Assembly (NCBI GenBank): GCA_040772085.1
Contig: JAXGYU010000001.1
Location: forward strand, 310,001-374,000
DNA from: JAXGMV01 sp040772085
GTDB taxonomy: Bacteria; Chloroflexota; Anaerolineae; Anaerolineales; Anaerolineaceae
Reading direction: 5' to 3'
DNA length: 64,000 nucleotides
The notes below the pieces were generated by a model. That model was given only the letters and a program-made list of their open reading frames with translations. It made no database searches and was not told where the DNA came from. The translations under genes were made by a program, and so were the position numbers. This document shows positions 33,423-41,899 of the stretch, one piece after another (within the stretch, counting starts at the first letter, position 1; every line of letters begins with the position of its first letter).

Positions 33423-35210
33423 TTAAATTTTTTCTGCTATCTGCTGCTGCGCGAAGGCGATGAATTCATCCAGCGGCATGGCACCGGGATTCTCCCCGCT
33501 GCGCATGCGCAACGCCACCGCGCCAGCCTCCAGTTCCTTATCGCCGATAACCAGCATATATGGAATCTTCTGGTTTTGCGCGTCGCGGATTTTGGCGTTC
33601 ATACGCTCGCTGCGGGTGTCAACATCGGCCCGCATGCCGGCAGCGCGCAGCCTGGCTTCGACCTGCTTGGCGTACTCCAGGTGGCGGTCAGCGATCGGGA
33701 TGATGGCTGCCTGAACCGGAGCCAGCCAGACCGGGAAGGCACCGCCGTAGTGCTCGATGAGCACGCCGAAGAAGCGTTCCATGCTGCCGAGCAGCGCGCG
33801 GTGAATCATGTACGGGCGATGCGCGTTGCCGTCTTCACCTATGTATTTCAAATCAAAGCGCTCAGACAAGTTGAAGTCGAACTGGATTGTCGTCAATTGC
33901 CACTCGCGGTTGATAGCGTCCTTGACCTTGAGGTCAATCTTTGGACCGTAGAAAGCGCCGCCGCCCTTGTCTACTTCATACGGCAGGTTGTGCCGGTCAA
34001 GGGAGTCTCGCAGCGCTTCCGTCGCGGCTTCCCAGTCAGCGGGGTCGCCGACATACTTCTCGGGCATCGTGCTCAGGAAGGCGCTGATATCCTTGAAGCC
34101 AAAGGAGTGCAGCAGATGCAGGGAGAATTCCAGCACCATATCAATCTCAGCCGGCATTTGCTCCGGCGCGCAGAAGTGATGGGCATCATCCTGGGTGAAG
34201 CCGCGCACGCGCAGCAGACCGTGCAGCACGCCGCTGCGTTCATAGCGATAGACCGTCCCCTTTTCTGCCAGACGGATCGGCAGATCACGGTAGGAGCGCA
34301 GTTTGTTGTTATAAATAGTCAGGTGGAAGGGGCAGTTCATTGGTTTGAGGTAATATTTCGAGCCTTCCACTTCAACCGGCGCGTACATATTTTCAGCATA
34401 GAAGCCGAGATGACCGCTGGTCTCCCAGAGCTGTGCTTTGCCGACATGAGGCGTGTAAACAAATTCGTAGCCCGCTTTCTCATGTTCATCTTCCCAGAAG
34501 CGCTCGAATATCCGGCGGATACGGCCGCCTTTTGGGTGCCAGAGGATCAAGCCCGCGCCGACCTCATCCGAGATGCTGAACAGATTAAGCTCCTTGCCGA
34601 GTTTGCGATGATCGCGTTTCCGCGCTTCTTCCATCCTGGTCAGATAGTCATCCAGATCCTGCTTGGTCTCCCACGCGGTGCCGTAAATCCGCTGCAGCAT
34701 CGGGCGGCGCTCGTCACCGCGCCAGTAAGCGCCGGCAACGTTGAGCAGTTTCAGACCCTCAGGGTTGATTTCATTGGTGTTGGCCACATGCGGACCGCGA
34801 CACAGGTCAGTGAAATGATCCAGCGTGTAGGTCGAGATCTCCAGCTTCTGATTGAGCGGATTGCCGTATTCGTCCTCGCCGCCTCTGTCCAGCCCGTCTA
34901 TCAGCTCCAGTTTATATGGCTGGTCTTCGAAAATGGTACGGGCTTCATCGGCTGAGAGAACCTGCTTGGTGAAGACATGATCACCTTTCGCGATCTCTTT
35001 CATCCGGGCTTCCAGTTCAACCAGATCTTCCGGAGTCAGTGCGCGCGGCAAATCAAAATCATAATAAAAACCATCCTCAATAGGTGGTCCGATAGCAATC
35101 TTGGCGGATGGAAATTTCTCCAGCACCGCTTCTGCCATGACATGTGCTGCCGAATGGCGCAGACGATAGATCTTTGATTCTTCGTACTTTTCTTTCAATT
35201 TTTCAGCCAT
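33423..35210 (-). CDS. thrS: Threonyl-tRNA synthetase
   Basis: About 595 residues. The N-terminal editing (SAD) domain has HSAAHVMAEAV and the HxxxH zinc-like editing site. A class II core follows with motif 2 (RYERSGVLHGLLRVRGFTQDDAH) and motif 3 (HRALLGSMERFFG), and the zinc ligands C-H-H. The C-terminal anticodon-binding domain ends the protein. The TGS domain at the N-terminus seen in E. coli is missing, so the protein starts directly at the editing domain. GGAGG is 5 nt before ATG 35210; an ATG at 35213 is immediately upstream. A threonine T-box leader precedes the gene. Confidence 0.95.
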   Translation of the reverse strand: MAEKLKEKYEESKIYRLRHSAAHVMAEAVLEKFPSAKIAIGPPIEDGFYYDFDLPRALTPEDLVELEARMKEIAKGDHVFTKQVLSADEARTIFEDQPYKLELIDGLDRGGEDEYGNPLNQKLEISTYTLDHFTDLCRGPHVANTNEINPEGLKLLNVAGAYWRGDERRPMLQRIYGTAWETKQDLDDYLTRMEEARKRDHRKLGKELNLFSISDEVGAGLILWHPKGGRIRRIFERFWEDEHEKAGYEFVYTPHVGKAQLWETSGHLGFYAENMYAPVEVEGSKYYLKPMNCPFHLTIYNNKLRSYRDLPIRLAEKGTVYRYERSGVLHGLLRVRGFTQDDAHHFCAPEQMPAEIDMVLEFSLHLLHSFGFKDISAFLSTMPEKYVGDPADWEAATEALRDSLDRHNLPYEVDKGGGAFYGPKIDLKVKDAINREWQLTTIQFDFNLSERFDLKYIGEDGNAHRPYMIHRALLGSMERFFGVLIEHYGGAFPVWLAPVQAAIIPIADRHLEYAKQVEARLRAAGMRADVDTRSERMNAKIRDAQNQKIPYMLVIGDKELEAGAVALRMRSGENPGAMPLDEFIAFAQQQIAEKI

Positions 35211-35213
35211 CAT

Positions 35214-35473
35214 TACCTCCGATTAACAAGAAAACTCTCGCCCAAATGTTTGGGGCGAGAGGATATTCACGCGGTTCCACCCAATTTGACCAGTATATTT
35301 GGTCATCTCTTGTGCCTGTAACGGAGCAATCCGGTCACCTTACTATTGTTCGGGATTCCACTCGCAGGTGGTTTTCATTTCTTAAGTCGGAAGAGGATTC
35401 TCAGCCGGTGATCCTCGTTTTCTGTCCGACAGCCAGAAATTACTCGTCCTGGTCATCGTGTTTCAATATAACA
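35214..35473 (-). promoter_or_regulatory. T-box leader of thrS
   Basis: On the minus strand the leader contains the T-box motif GGGTGGAACCGCG (plus 35270-35282) that pairs with the uncharged tRNA acceptor end. It also has an AGTA-type stem I element and a candidate ACC (Thr) specifier at 35407-35409. The intrinsic terminator at 35235-35261 is the regulated one. Uncharged tRNA-Thr would favour the antiterminator and thrS expression. Confidence 0.85.
35235..35261 (-). terminator. T-box terminator hairpin
   Basis: Stem CTCTCGCCC / GGGCGAGAG around an AAATGTTT-type loop, followed on the minus strand by TTTTCTTGTT. It forms when charged tRNA-Thr is abundant. Confidence 0.8.
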
Positions 35474-35479
35474 GAAAAG

Positions 35480-35508
35480 ATTATAGTCAAACTAAAATGA
35501 AAATGCAA
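35480..35508 (-). promoter_or_regulatory. Promoter of the T-box-thrS transcript
   Basis: On the minus strand TTGCAT (35503-35508), 17 bp, perfect TATAAT (35480-35485). Confidence 0.7.
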
Positions 35509-35550
35509 TAGGCAAAAAAATACCCGCCTGATTTCAGCGAGTATTTTTTG

Positions 35551-35624
35551 TGGGCGATACAGGACTCGAACCAGTGACCTCCGCGATGTCAACGCGGCGC
35601 TCTAACCAACTGAGCTAACCGCCC
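35551..35624 (-). tRNA. tRNA-Val(GAC)
   Basis: A 74-nt cloverleaf: acceptor GGGCGGT/ATCGCCC, D arm GCTC...GAGC, anticodon loop TTGACAT, T loop TTCGAGT. The anticodon GAC reads valine GUC/GUU codons. The middle pair of the T stem is a T-T mismatch. CCA is not encoded. Confidence 0.9.
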
Positions 35625-35742
35625 GTGCCACATATTATACCTTTTTCGCTGAAAATCGCAATAGTTTTCTGACCGCATCAGATGCTCCGAACTGATGAGG
35701 AAGGATGATATAATCTGCGTTTGCATAGCCATTTTCGGCCGT

Positions 35743-35828
35743 GGAGAGGTTGCGTAGTTGGCCTAACGCGCGCGCCTGGAAAGCGCGTATACCGCAAGGT
35801 ATCGTGGGTTCGAATCCCACCCTCTCCG
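35743..35828 (+). tRNA. tRNA-Ser(GGA)
   Basis: An 86-nt gene with the long variable arm of a class II tRNA. Acceptor GGAGAGG/CCTCTCC; anticodon loop CTGGAAA with GGA. A TATAAT box lies at 35709-35714. CCA is not encoded. Confidence 0.95.
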
Positions 35829-35937
35829 CTGATTATTTAAGCAGACACGAGAGCATCGTCTCAACAATTGATAGCGTTGACTTTATCTGTGAGTACAATG
35901 GTGATACGAGTATAAATTTTATTAGTGTCTCGAACTC

Positions 35938-36852
35938 ATGCCAAAATTATTTGAAGGATCCAATTCACTCAAATTTCTGCAATGGATCGGGCGTGTTGTC
36001 CCGCAATCCGCAGGGAGAAAATTCGCCCGGCAATTGGGCGGATTTTACGCGGGGATAGGTACTTCGCTGATGATCCAGTCAGTGAAAGAAAATCAAAACG
36101 CGCTGCATGACGGGCGTCTCAATCCAGAAGAGATCAACACAATCACCCGGCAAGTCTTCATGTCCAAAGGGGTTTGCCTGTTCGATTATTTTTATTACCT
36201 GACCAGACCGGATGAACTGCTGAGAGTTTTCGCGCTGTCTGACTCGACCAAACGCGCGGTGGACGCGATGCGCCAGGGCGCTGTGATTGCCGTAGCGCCT
36301 CACATGAGCAACTTTGATATGGCAGGCCACCTGCTTTCATTGCTCGGCATCACCGTTCAGGCGTTGAGTTATCCTAGCCCGAACGCCAACTACAGTTATC
36401 ACAACCAGCTCCGGGACGCGCACGGGATGCGCACAACCCCGATCTCGCCCCAGGCATTGCGTGATGCGAAGAATACCTTGCGGCTGGGTGGTACGGTGGT
36501 CACCGGCATCGACCGACCAGTGGAGAGCGCCTCCTCTCAGACGTATTTGCTCGAGGTCTGCGGGAACCCAGCCAGGCTCCCTGTCATTCACACCAGACTC
36601 GCGCTGGAGACAGACACACCGGTCGTCCTGTTGTCCGTTTTCCAGCACGAGGATCTCTCGTACGAGTTGAAGAGCAGCCCGCTGCTTACGATGGCGCATG
36701 ATGATGATAAGGCGACTGAAATCGTCCAAAATTCTGAAACTGTATTAAGATATGCAGAAGCATTCATTCGAGAAGCACCGAATCAATGGCACATGTTTTA
36801 TCCAGTTTGGCCGGAACAAACCCTGAGAGTAGGAGCTGATCCAAATGCCTGA
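35938..36852 (+). CDS. LpxL/HtrB-like lysophospholipid acyltransferase
   Basis: 304 residues with the HX4D acyltransferase motif (APHMSNFDMAG) and no LPS genes around. In monoderms such proteins acylate glycolipids, as the mycobacterial PIM acyltransferase does. The next gene, a CDP-alcohol phosphatidyltransferase, overlaps by 8 bp, and an MshA/PimA-type GT4 lies 5 kb downstream. This combination suggests a polar glycophospholipid pathway, an inference from gene order. No Shine-Dalgarno sequence is evident before the ATG. Confidence 0.82.
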   Translation: MPKLFEGSNSLKFLQWIGRVVPQSAGRKFARQLGGFYAGIGTSLMIQSVKENQNALHDGRLNPEEINTITRQVFMSKGVCLFDYFYYLTRPDELLRVFALSDSTKRAVDAMRQGAVIAVAPHMSNFDMAGHLLSLLGITVQALSYPSPNANYSYHNQLRDAHGMRTTPISPQALRDAKNTLRLGGTVVTGIDRPVESASSQTYLLEVCGNPARLPVIHTRLALETDTPVVLLSVFQHEDLSYELKSSPLLTMAHDDDKATEIVQNSETVLRYAEAFIREAPNQWHMFYPVWPEQTLRVGADPNA

Positions 36853-37546
36853 AAAAGTCACCAAAACACACAATCAGAAACGGATAAACGACATCCTTCT
36901 GGGTCCGCTGGAGCGTCCGGCATTGAAATGGCTGGCTGAACATATGCCGGCCTGGGTCACACCGGACAAGCTCACGCTCCTCGGATTCCTGGCTTCAATC
37001 CTGATCTCCTTTAGCTATATCATGACCCGCTCACATCCCGGCTACCTGTGGCTGGCATCCCTGGGATTCATCCTGAATTGGTTCGGTGACAGCCTGGATG
37101 GCACCGTTGCCCGAGTGCGGAAGATTGAGAGGCCTCGATATGGCTATTTCATTGACCATGTCGTGGATACCGTTGGCATTGTGATCGTGTTCATCGGGCT
37201 GGGTATCTCACCCTATGTACATATGATCGTCGCGCTGGCTGGCGCGATCGCGTATCTCGAAGCATCGATCCTGGTATATCTGATCACCAATGTCACCAAC
37301 GTCTTCGAACTCTCTTTCGCTAAAATTGGCCCGACTGAAATCCGACTGATCAGCATCATCGTCAATGTTTTCCTTTATTTCATTGGAATCAGATACATTC
37401 AACTGCCGTTCGGTGACTTCACTATTTTTGATTTTGTAATCCTCGGATTGATCATCCTGATATTCCTGATGATGGCCGTTAAGGTTTATGCTGTTGCCAG
37501 AGATTTAGCCCGGCAGGAAGCGGTCAAAAAACCCTCCAAGCACTAA
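36845..37546 (+). CDS. CDP-alcohol phosphatidyltransferase
   Basis: 233 residues with about six transmembrane helices. The family signature D-x2-D-G-x2-A-R-x8-G-x3-D-x3-D reads DSLDGTVAR then RYGYFIDHVVD. It transfers a phosphatidyl group from CDP-diacylglycerol to an alcohol such as glycerol-3-phosphate or inositol-phosphate; the acceptor cannot be told from sequence. It overlaps the acyltransferase by 8 bp and is followed after 3 bp by the RlmD-like gene, so the three are in one operon. Confidence 0.88.
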   Translation: MPEKVTKTHNQKRINDILLGPLERPALKWLAEHMPAWVTPDKLTLLGFLASILISFSYIMTRSHPGYLWLASLGFILNWFGDSLDGTVARVRKIERPRYGYFIDHVVDTVGIVIVFIGLGISPYVHMIVALAGAIAYLEASILVYLITNVTNVFELSFAKIGPTEIRLISIIVNVFLYFIGIRYIQLPFGDFTIFDFVILGLIILIFLMMAVKVYAVARDLARQEAVKKPSKH

Positions 37547-37549
37547 CTC

Positions 37550-38776
37550 ATGACTGAAGTTTTGAAACTCGAGAAATTCATCCAGGGCGGCGAGCTGCTC
37601 GCGCGCTGGTCTGATGGGCGGGCTGTTTTTGTCCCGTTTGGCATGCCAGGCGAACGCGTGCGTGTCGATGTCTATGAAGACAAGCAACGGTTTCTCCGTG
37701 CCCGCATCCTGGATGTGCTGGAACCTTCCTCGCAGCGTGTGGCGCCGCGCTGCCCATATTTCGCGGCTTGCGGCGGGTGCCACTATCAGCACATGCACTA
37801 TCAGCAACAACTGGATGTAAAGCGGGAATTATTACGTGAGCAGCTAATCAGAATCGCCGGCATCGCTGAGCCGGACGTGCTGCCGACGATATCGGCAGAG
37901 GAGCAGTTTAATTATCGCAATGCCGTCCAATTCCATCTGACTGAAGCGGGAAGGCTGGGATTTGTTAACGCCTTTTCAGACGGTGTTCTTGAAGTGACGG
38001 AGTGTCACCTGCCTTTGCCTGAAATCCTTGACCTCTGGCACTCGCTGGATCTTGGTGCGGTTCCGGGCGTTACAAGAGTCGAATTGCGAAGCGACAGCCG
38101 CGGCGAAACGCTGGTGAATATCGAATCAGACAGCCTCGAGCTGCCCGAGCTTGACCTGGACTTTCCAGCGTCGGTTGTACTCCATAACCCAACCGGTCAA
38201 ATTATTCTGGCGGGCGATGATTACCTCTTGCAGGAGATCAAGGGCAGGGCATTTTCTGTCAGCGCCGCTTCATTCTTCCAGGTCAATGTTGCGGCAGCGG
38301 AACGCATGGCTGATCTGGTCTTGCAATGGCTTGCTCCAGAAAAAGATGAAACCATTTTCGACCTCTACTGTGGTGTCGGACTTTTCTCCGCTTTTATCGC
38401 GCCGCATTGCAGACAGCTGGTTGGCGTTGAAGGTTCTGAAAGCGCCTGTGAGGACTTTGCCGCCAACCTGGACGAGTTTGAGAATGTCAGCCTTTATCAG
38501 GGATGGGTAGAAGAGGTGCTGCCGCACCTCGATGTTCAACCTGATGGCGTGGTCCTCGACCCGCCGCGAGCGGGACTGAAACCGGTCGTGATTGACACCC
38601 TCGCGGCAATGGCTCCCAGCCGGATCGTGTACGCCTCCTGTGACCCCGCAACTCTGGCGCGTGACCTTAAAAAATTCATCGCCAAAGGCTATTCATTGCA
38701 AGCCTGCCAGCCTGTCGATATGTTCCCGCAGACCGCGTCTATTGAGACGGTTGCTTGGTTGACTAAATCCGAATAA
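37550..38776 (+). CDS. RlmD/TrmA-family 5-methyluridine methyltransferase
   Basis: 408 residues. The N-terminal TRAM domain (about 1-60) is followed by cysteines 68, 74 and 77 (CPYFAACGGC), the iron-sulphur cluster ligands of RlmD-type enzymes. The C-terminal SAM-dependent domain has DLYCGVGLFS, DPPRAGL and the catalytic-cysteine motif YASCDPATLARDL. It methylates uridine in rRNA or tRNA; RlmD, RlmC and TrmA-like functions cannot be separated by eye. It starts 3 nt after the phosphatidyltransferase stop. Confidence 0.92.
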   Translation: MTEVLKLEKFIQGGELLARWSDGRAVFVPFGMPGERVRVDVYEDKQRFLRARILDVLEPSSQRVAPRCPYFAACGGCHYQHMHYQQQLDVKRELLREQLIRIAGIAEPDVLPTISAEEQFNYRNAVQFHLTEAGRLGFVNAFSDGVLEVTECHLPLPEILDLWHSLDLGAVPGVTRVELRSDSRGETLVNIESDSLELPELDLDFPASVVLHNPTGQIILAGDDYLLQEIKGRAFSVSAASFFQVNVAAAERMADLVLQWLAPEKDETIFDLYCGVGLFSAFIAPHCRQLVGVEGSESACEDFAANLDEFENVSLYQGWVEEVLPHLDVQPDGVVLDPPRAGLKPVVIDTLAAMAPSRIVYASCDPATLARDLKKFIAKGYSLQACQPVDMFPQTASIETVAWLTKSE

Positions 38777-38871
38777 ACTTGGCACGGCAAGTCTAGTTTT
38801 GTAATACAGAAAACAGTTTTCAGCTTTGGGTGAAAGTCTCTCTCGCGAGAATAAATATCCGAGTATTTACA

Positions 38872-39543
38872 ATGAATAAATCACTGTTGATCGAAGTCAT
38901 TACAAAATATCTCGCGGGAATTATCTTCGTATCCTTGCTGCTGTTTATTCCAGCTGGAACGATCCGGTACTGGAATGCCTGGCTATTCATTGGATTACTT
39001 TTCATACCAATGCTGATTCTGGGCGCATTATTGTTTGTGAAAAAACCTGAGTTGCTGAGAAAGCGGCTCGAAACAAAGGAAAGACAATCTGAACAGAAGA
39101 CCGTTATTACAATCAGCGCTTTGATGTTTGTCACAGGCTTTATCGTCGCGGGATTGGATTATCGTTATGGATGGTCAAACCTGCCGCCAGGACTTGTCCT
39201 TGCCTCTGGTGTAATCTTGCTCCTCGCTTATTTGCTATACATGGAAGTACTGCGAGAGAATCAATACCTATCAAGGGTGGTAGAAGTGCAAGAGAATCAG
39301 ACGGTCATCAGCAGCGGTTTGTACGGGATCGTCAGGCATCCGATGTATACAGCAGTGATCCTGCTATTCCTATCTATGCCTTTGGTGTTGGGCTCTCTCT
39401 ATTCTTTCCTGATTTTTTTTGCGCTTCCATTCCTGATTGCCCTGAGAATTCGGGGCGAGGAGCGGCTGCTTGAACAGGGATTGACAGGTTATTCGGAATA
39501 TAAGCAACGGGTGAAGTACAAATTATTTCCGTACATCTGGTAA
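38872..39543 (+). CDS. Isoprenylcysteine methyltransferase-like membrane protein
   Basis: About 223 residues with around five transmembrane helices. The C-terminal part has the ICMT/PEMT-like signature YGIVRHPMYTAVILLF and RIRGEERLLEQG, with a SAM-binding His-Pro. Bacterial members methylate small lipids or isoprenoids; the substrate is unknown. A GTG 14 codons upstream is in frame; ATG 38872 puts the first helix at the N-terminus and is preferred. No clear Shine-Dalgarno sequence is seen. Confidence 0.8.
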   Translation: MNKSLLIEVITKYLAGIIFVSLLLFIPAGTIRYWNAWLFIGLLFIPMLILGALLFVKKPELLRKRLETKERQSEQKTVITISALMFVTGFIVAGLDYRYGWSNLPPGLVLASGVILLLAYLLYMEVLRENQYLSRVVEVQENQTVISSGLYGIVRHPMYTAVILLFLSMPLVLGSLYSFLIFFALPFLIALRIRGEERLLEQGLTGYSEYKQRVKYKLFPYIW

Positions 39544-39614
39544 GGCTATTTTGAATTCATTGATCGACCAGACAGTTAATCATGCAACTTGCATTAGTCC
39601 TCGGAACATTCCCG

Positions 39615-39642
39615 TTGAAATGAGCGTCTGATTAAGTATAAT
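39615..39642 (+). promoter_or_regulatory. Promoter of the CBM9-like lipoprotein gene
   Basis: TTGAAA (39615-39620), 16 bp, perfect TATAAT (39637-39642). The -10 box overlaps an in-frame ATG at 39641, which rules that codon out as the translation start. Confidence 0.7.
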
Positions 39643-39685
39643 GAAATCGAACGACGCTTCTTTCAAGCGAAAGGATGGTACAACC

Positions 39686-40708
39686 ATGTCGCGCAAACTA
39701 ATACTTTTCAGCACTCTATTGATTTTTTCTCTGCTCATCGCATGTAATCTGCCGAGCAGCCAGCCGAAAGAACTTTTTCCGACTGCAACACCCGATTTGA
39801 CTACGACAGCGATTATCGCCCAGGCGACTTTGCTTACCCAGCAGGCGCCCGGCAGCCCATCAGAAACGGCTGCAGCGCCTCTGCCTCCGGCAGCGACTGC
39901 AACCCAGGTCATGCCGCAACCGCCGACGGCTGTTCAGCCTGCAACTGCGGTCCCGCAGGTACCGATTGTTCCTATTACCGTAGTCCCTCCCACCTCGGTT
40001 CCTCCGACTAGTGTTCCCGTTACCCAGCCTACAGCGGTACCTACCCGGACCAACATGGTTCGCGCCGGTGATGTGATCAGCGCCCGCTATCTCACCACAC
40101 CTCCGACTATCGATGGTGTGTATGAAGACTGGGCGACCAACCGTTACGCGATAGGCTATGTCGTCTATGGTGCCGGCAACTGGACTGGCGCGGCAGATCT
40201 CTCCGGCGATGTTCAGGTCGGATGGGATGATAACAATCTCTATCTCTCCGTCAGGGTGACCGATGACGTGTATGTCCAGCAAGCCGCCGGTGCCGATATC
40301 TATAAAGGTGACAGCATTGAATTGCTGTTTGATAAAGATCTCTACGCTGATTTCTATACCAGCGGCCTGAGCGCGGATGATTTCCAGTTGGGCATTTCTC
40401 CCGGCAATCCAAATACCGGTGGCACAAAAGAGGCTTATCTGTGGTTCCCCCGCACGATTGAAGGCAGCCGCACCAGCAAGATAGCGATCGCCTCCTCCAG
40501 CGCCTCGGGCAGTTATGTCGTCGAAGCGGCGATCCCCTGGACGGTGCTTGAGACCAAACCCGCGGCGAATATGGGATATGGCATTGGCATCAGTGTCTCG
40601 GATAACGATCTGCCCTCGACCGCGAACCAGCAGACGTTGATCTCGACCGCGAAAAACAGAAGTCTGGTCAACCCGATGACCTGGAATCAGTTGTACCTGA
40701 TCAAGTAA
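39686..40708 (+). CDS. Lipoprotein with CBM9/DOMON-like sugar-binding domain
   Basis: About 340 residues. The signal peptide has a lipobox LLIAC, followed by a long Pro/Thr/Ala/Val linker (about 25-125). A C-terminal beta-sandwich of the CBM9-like type shows TIDGVYEDWA, VQVGWDDNNLYLSVRVTDD, GDSIELLFD and VVEAAIPWTVLE. This family binds carbohydrate in secreted enzymes; here it stands alone as a lipoprotein, so it may capture sugars at the surface. AAAGGATGG precedes ATG 39686. dinB follows after 12 bp. Confidence 0.83.
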   Translation: MSRKLILFSTLLIFSLLIACNLPSSQPKELFPTATPDLTTTAIIAQATLLTQQAPGSPSETAAAPLPPAATATQVMPQPPTAVQPATAVPQVPIVPITVVPPTSVPPTSVPVTQPTAVPTRTNMVRAGDVISARYLTTPPTIDGVYEDWATNRYAIGYVVYGAGNWTGAADLSGDVQVGWDDNNLYLSVRVTDDVYVQQAAGADIYKGDSIELLFDKDLYADFYTSGLSADDFQLGISPGNPNTGGTKEAYLWFPRTIEGSRTSKIAIASSSASGSYVVEAAIPWTVLETKPAANMGYGIGISVSDNDLPSTANQQTLISTAKNRSLVNPMTWNQLYLIK

Positions 40709-40720
40709 CGTACCAGCGTT

Positions 40721-41899
40721 ATGTCTGCCAGAAAAATCATTCACCTCGATATGGATGCTTTTTTCTGTGCTGTCGAGGAATTGAATAACCCTGAATTAAA
40801 GGGTAAGGCTTTCGCAGTAGGCGGACGTCCTGAAACGCGCGGTGTGGTAGCTTCCTGCTCCTACGCCGCGCGACAGAAGGGCGTCCGCTCTGCCATGCCG
40901 ATGGGCAGGGCATTACGCCTGTGCCCCGAATTGATCATCGTATCATCGGGATTCTCGCGGTATCGCGACCATTCACGCAAAGTTATGGCGATCCTGCATG
41001 AACTCTCACCGCTTGTCGAGCAGCTTTCCATTGATGAAGCCTTCGTGGAGGTCACAGAACTAGCAGAAGATGTTGAATCGATCAGCCGTACGCTGCAACA
41101 GCGCATCATTTCCGAGACTGGTCTGCCATGCTCCATCGGTGCTGCCAGCAATAAGCTGCTCGCGAAAATCGCCAATGACATCGGTAAATCCAGACACAAA
41201 AAGCCCTCGCCCCCCTGTTCAATTTTGGTTGTTCCGGATGGTGGGGAAGAGGCCTTTCTGGCACCGCTGCCGGTCAGCGCGATGTGGGGCGTTGGTCCCA
41301 AAACCGCGGAGCGGATGACGGCGCTTGGTCTGAATACCATTGGCGACCTGGCTGCTGCCGGGGAGAAGGAGCTGGTGCGCTTGTTCGGAAAGAATGGCTT
41401 TGACCTGGCGCAGCGCGCGAAAGGCATTGACAAGCGCGAGATCGTAACAGAATATGAGGTCAAGTCACAAAGTCAGGAGACGACATTTGTCCGGGACGTG
41501 ACGGACGAGAAGGTTCTGCTCGAACGTATTGAACGGATGAGCAAGGATGTCGCGCGCAGTCTCGAGCGCAAGGGATTATTTGCCACAGTCGTCCGGTTGA
41601 AGATCCGCTGGGCAAATTTTGAAACGCACACCAGGCAGCAAAGTTTGACGCCCGCCTTCTCGGATGCTGAGACGATCCGTAAAACGGCAATCCTTTTGCT
41701 GCGTTCGATCTGGAAAGATGGACGGCCGGTCAGGCTGATAGGGGTCGGCGTGAGCGGTCTTGTCGAACCGGCGCAACAGATGAATATCTGGCAGGCGCCA
41801 AGCGAAAAAGAGCTGAAATTACAGGAACTTCTTGATCAGACGGAAAAGAAATTCGGCAAGGGGGTCATCACGAAAGGGATGAAGAAAAAGACTCAGTAA
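40721..41899 (+). CDS. dinB: DNA polymerase IV (DinB, Y family)
   Basis: 392 residues. Motif HLDMDAFFCAVEE has the catalytic Asp10 and the steric-gate Phe pair, and SIDEAFVEV carries the second acidic pair. GVGPKTAERM in the thumb is the HhH-like GIG motif. The little-finger domain ends in a C-terminal Lys-rich tail. It performs error-prone translesion synthesis. It overlaps the convergent GT4 gene by 7 bp tail to tail. No LexA box was recognised upstream. Confidence 0.96.
   Translation: MSARKIIHLDMDAFFCAVEELNNPELKGKAFAVGGRPETRGVVASCSYAARQKGVRSAMPMGRALRLCPELIIVSSGFSRYRDHSRKVMAILHELSPLVEQLSIDEAFVEVTELAEDVESISRTLQQRIISETGLPCSIGAASNKLLAKIANDIGKSRHKKPSPPCSILVVPDGGEEAFLAPLPVSAMWGVGPKTAERMTALGLNTIGDLAAAGEKELVRLFGKNGFDLAQRAKGIDKREIVTEYEVKSQSQETTFVRDVTDEKVLLERIERMSKDVARSLERKGLFATVVRLKIRWANFETHTRQQSLTPAFSDAETIRKTAILLLRSIWKDGRPVRLIGVGVSGLVEPAQQMNIWQAPSEKELKLQELLDQTEKKFGKGVITKGMKKKTQ

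Noticed and set aside
33393..34955. Long plus-strand frame opposite thrS
   Set aside because: It is antisense to a clear thrS gene, has no family motif and is explained by codon bias of thrS.
36079..36729. Minus-strand frames opposite the acyltransferase
   Set aside because: Shadows of the acyltransferase gene; no motif or start signal.
39860..40744. 294-codon minus-strand frame
   Set aside because: Opposite the CBM9-like lipoprotein; low-complexity linker read backwards.
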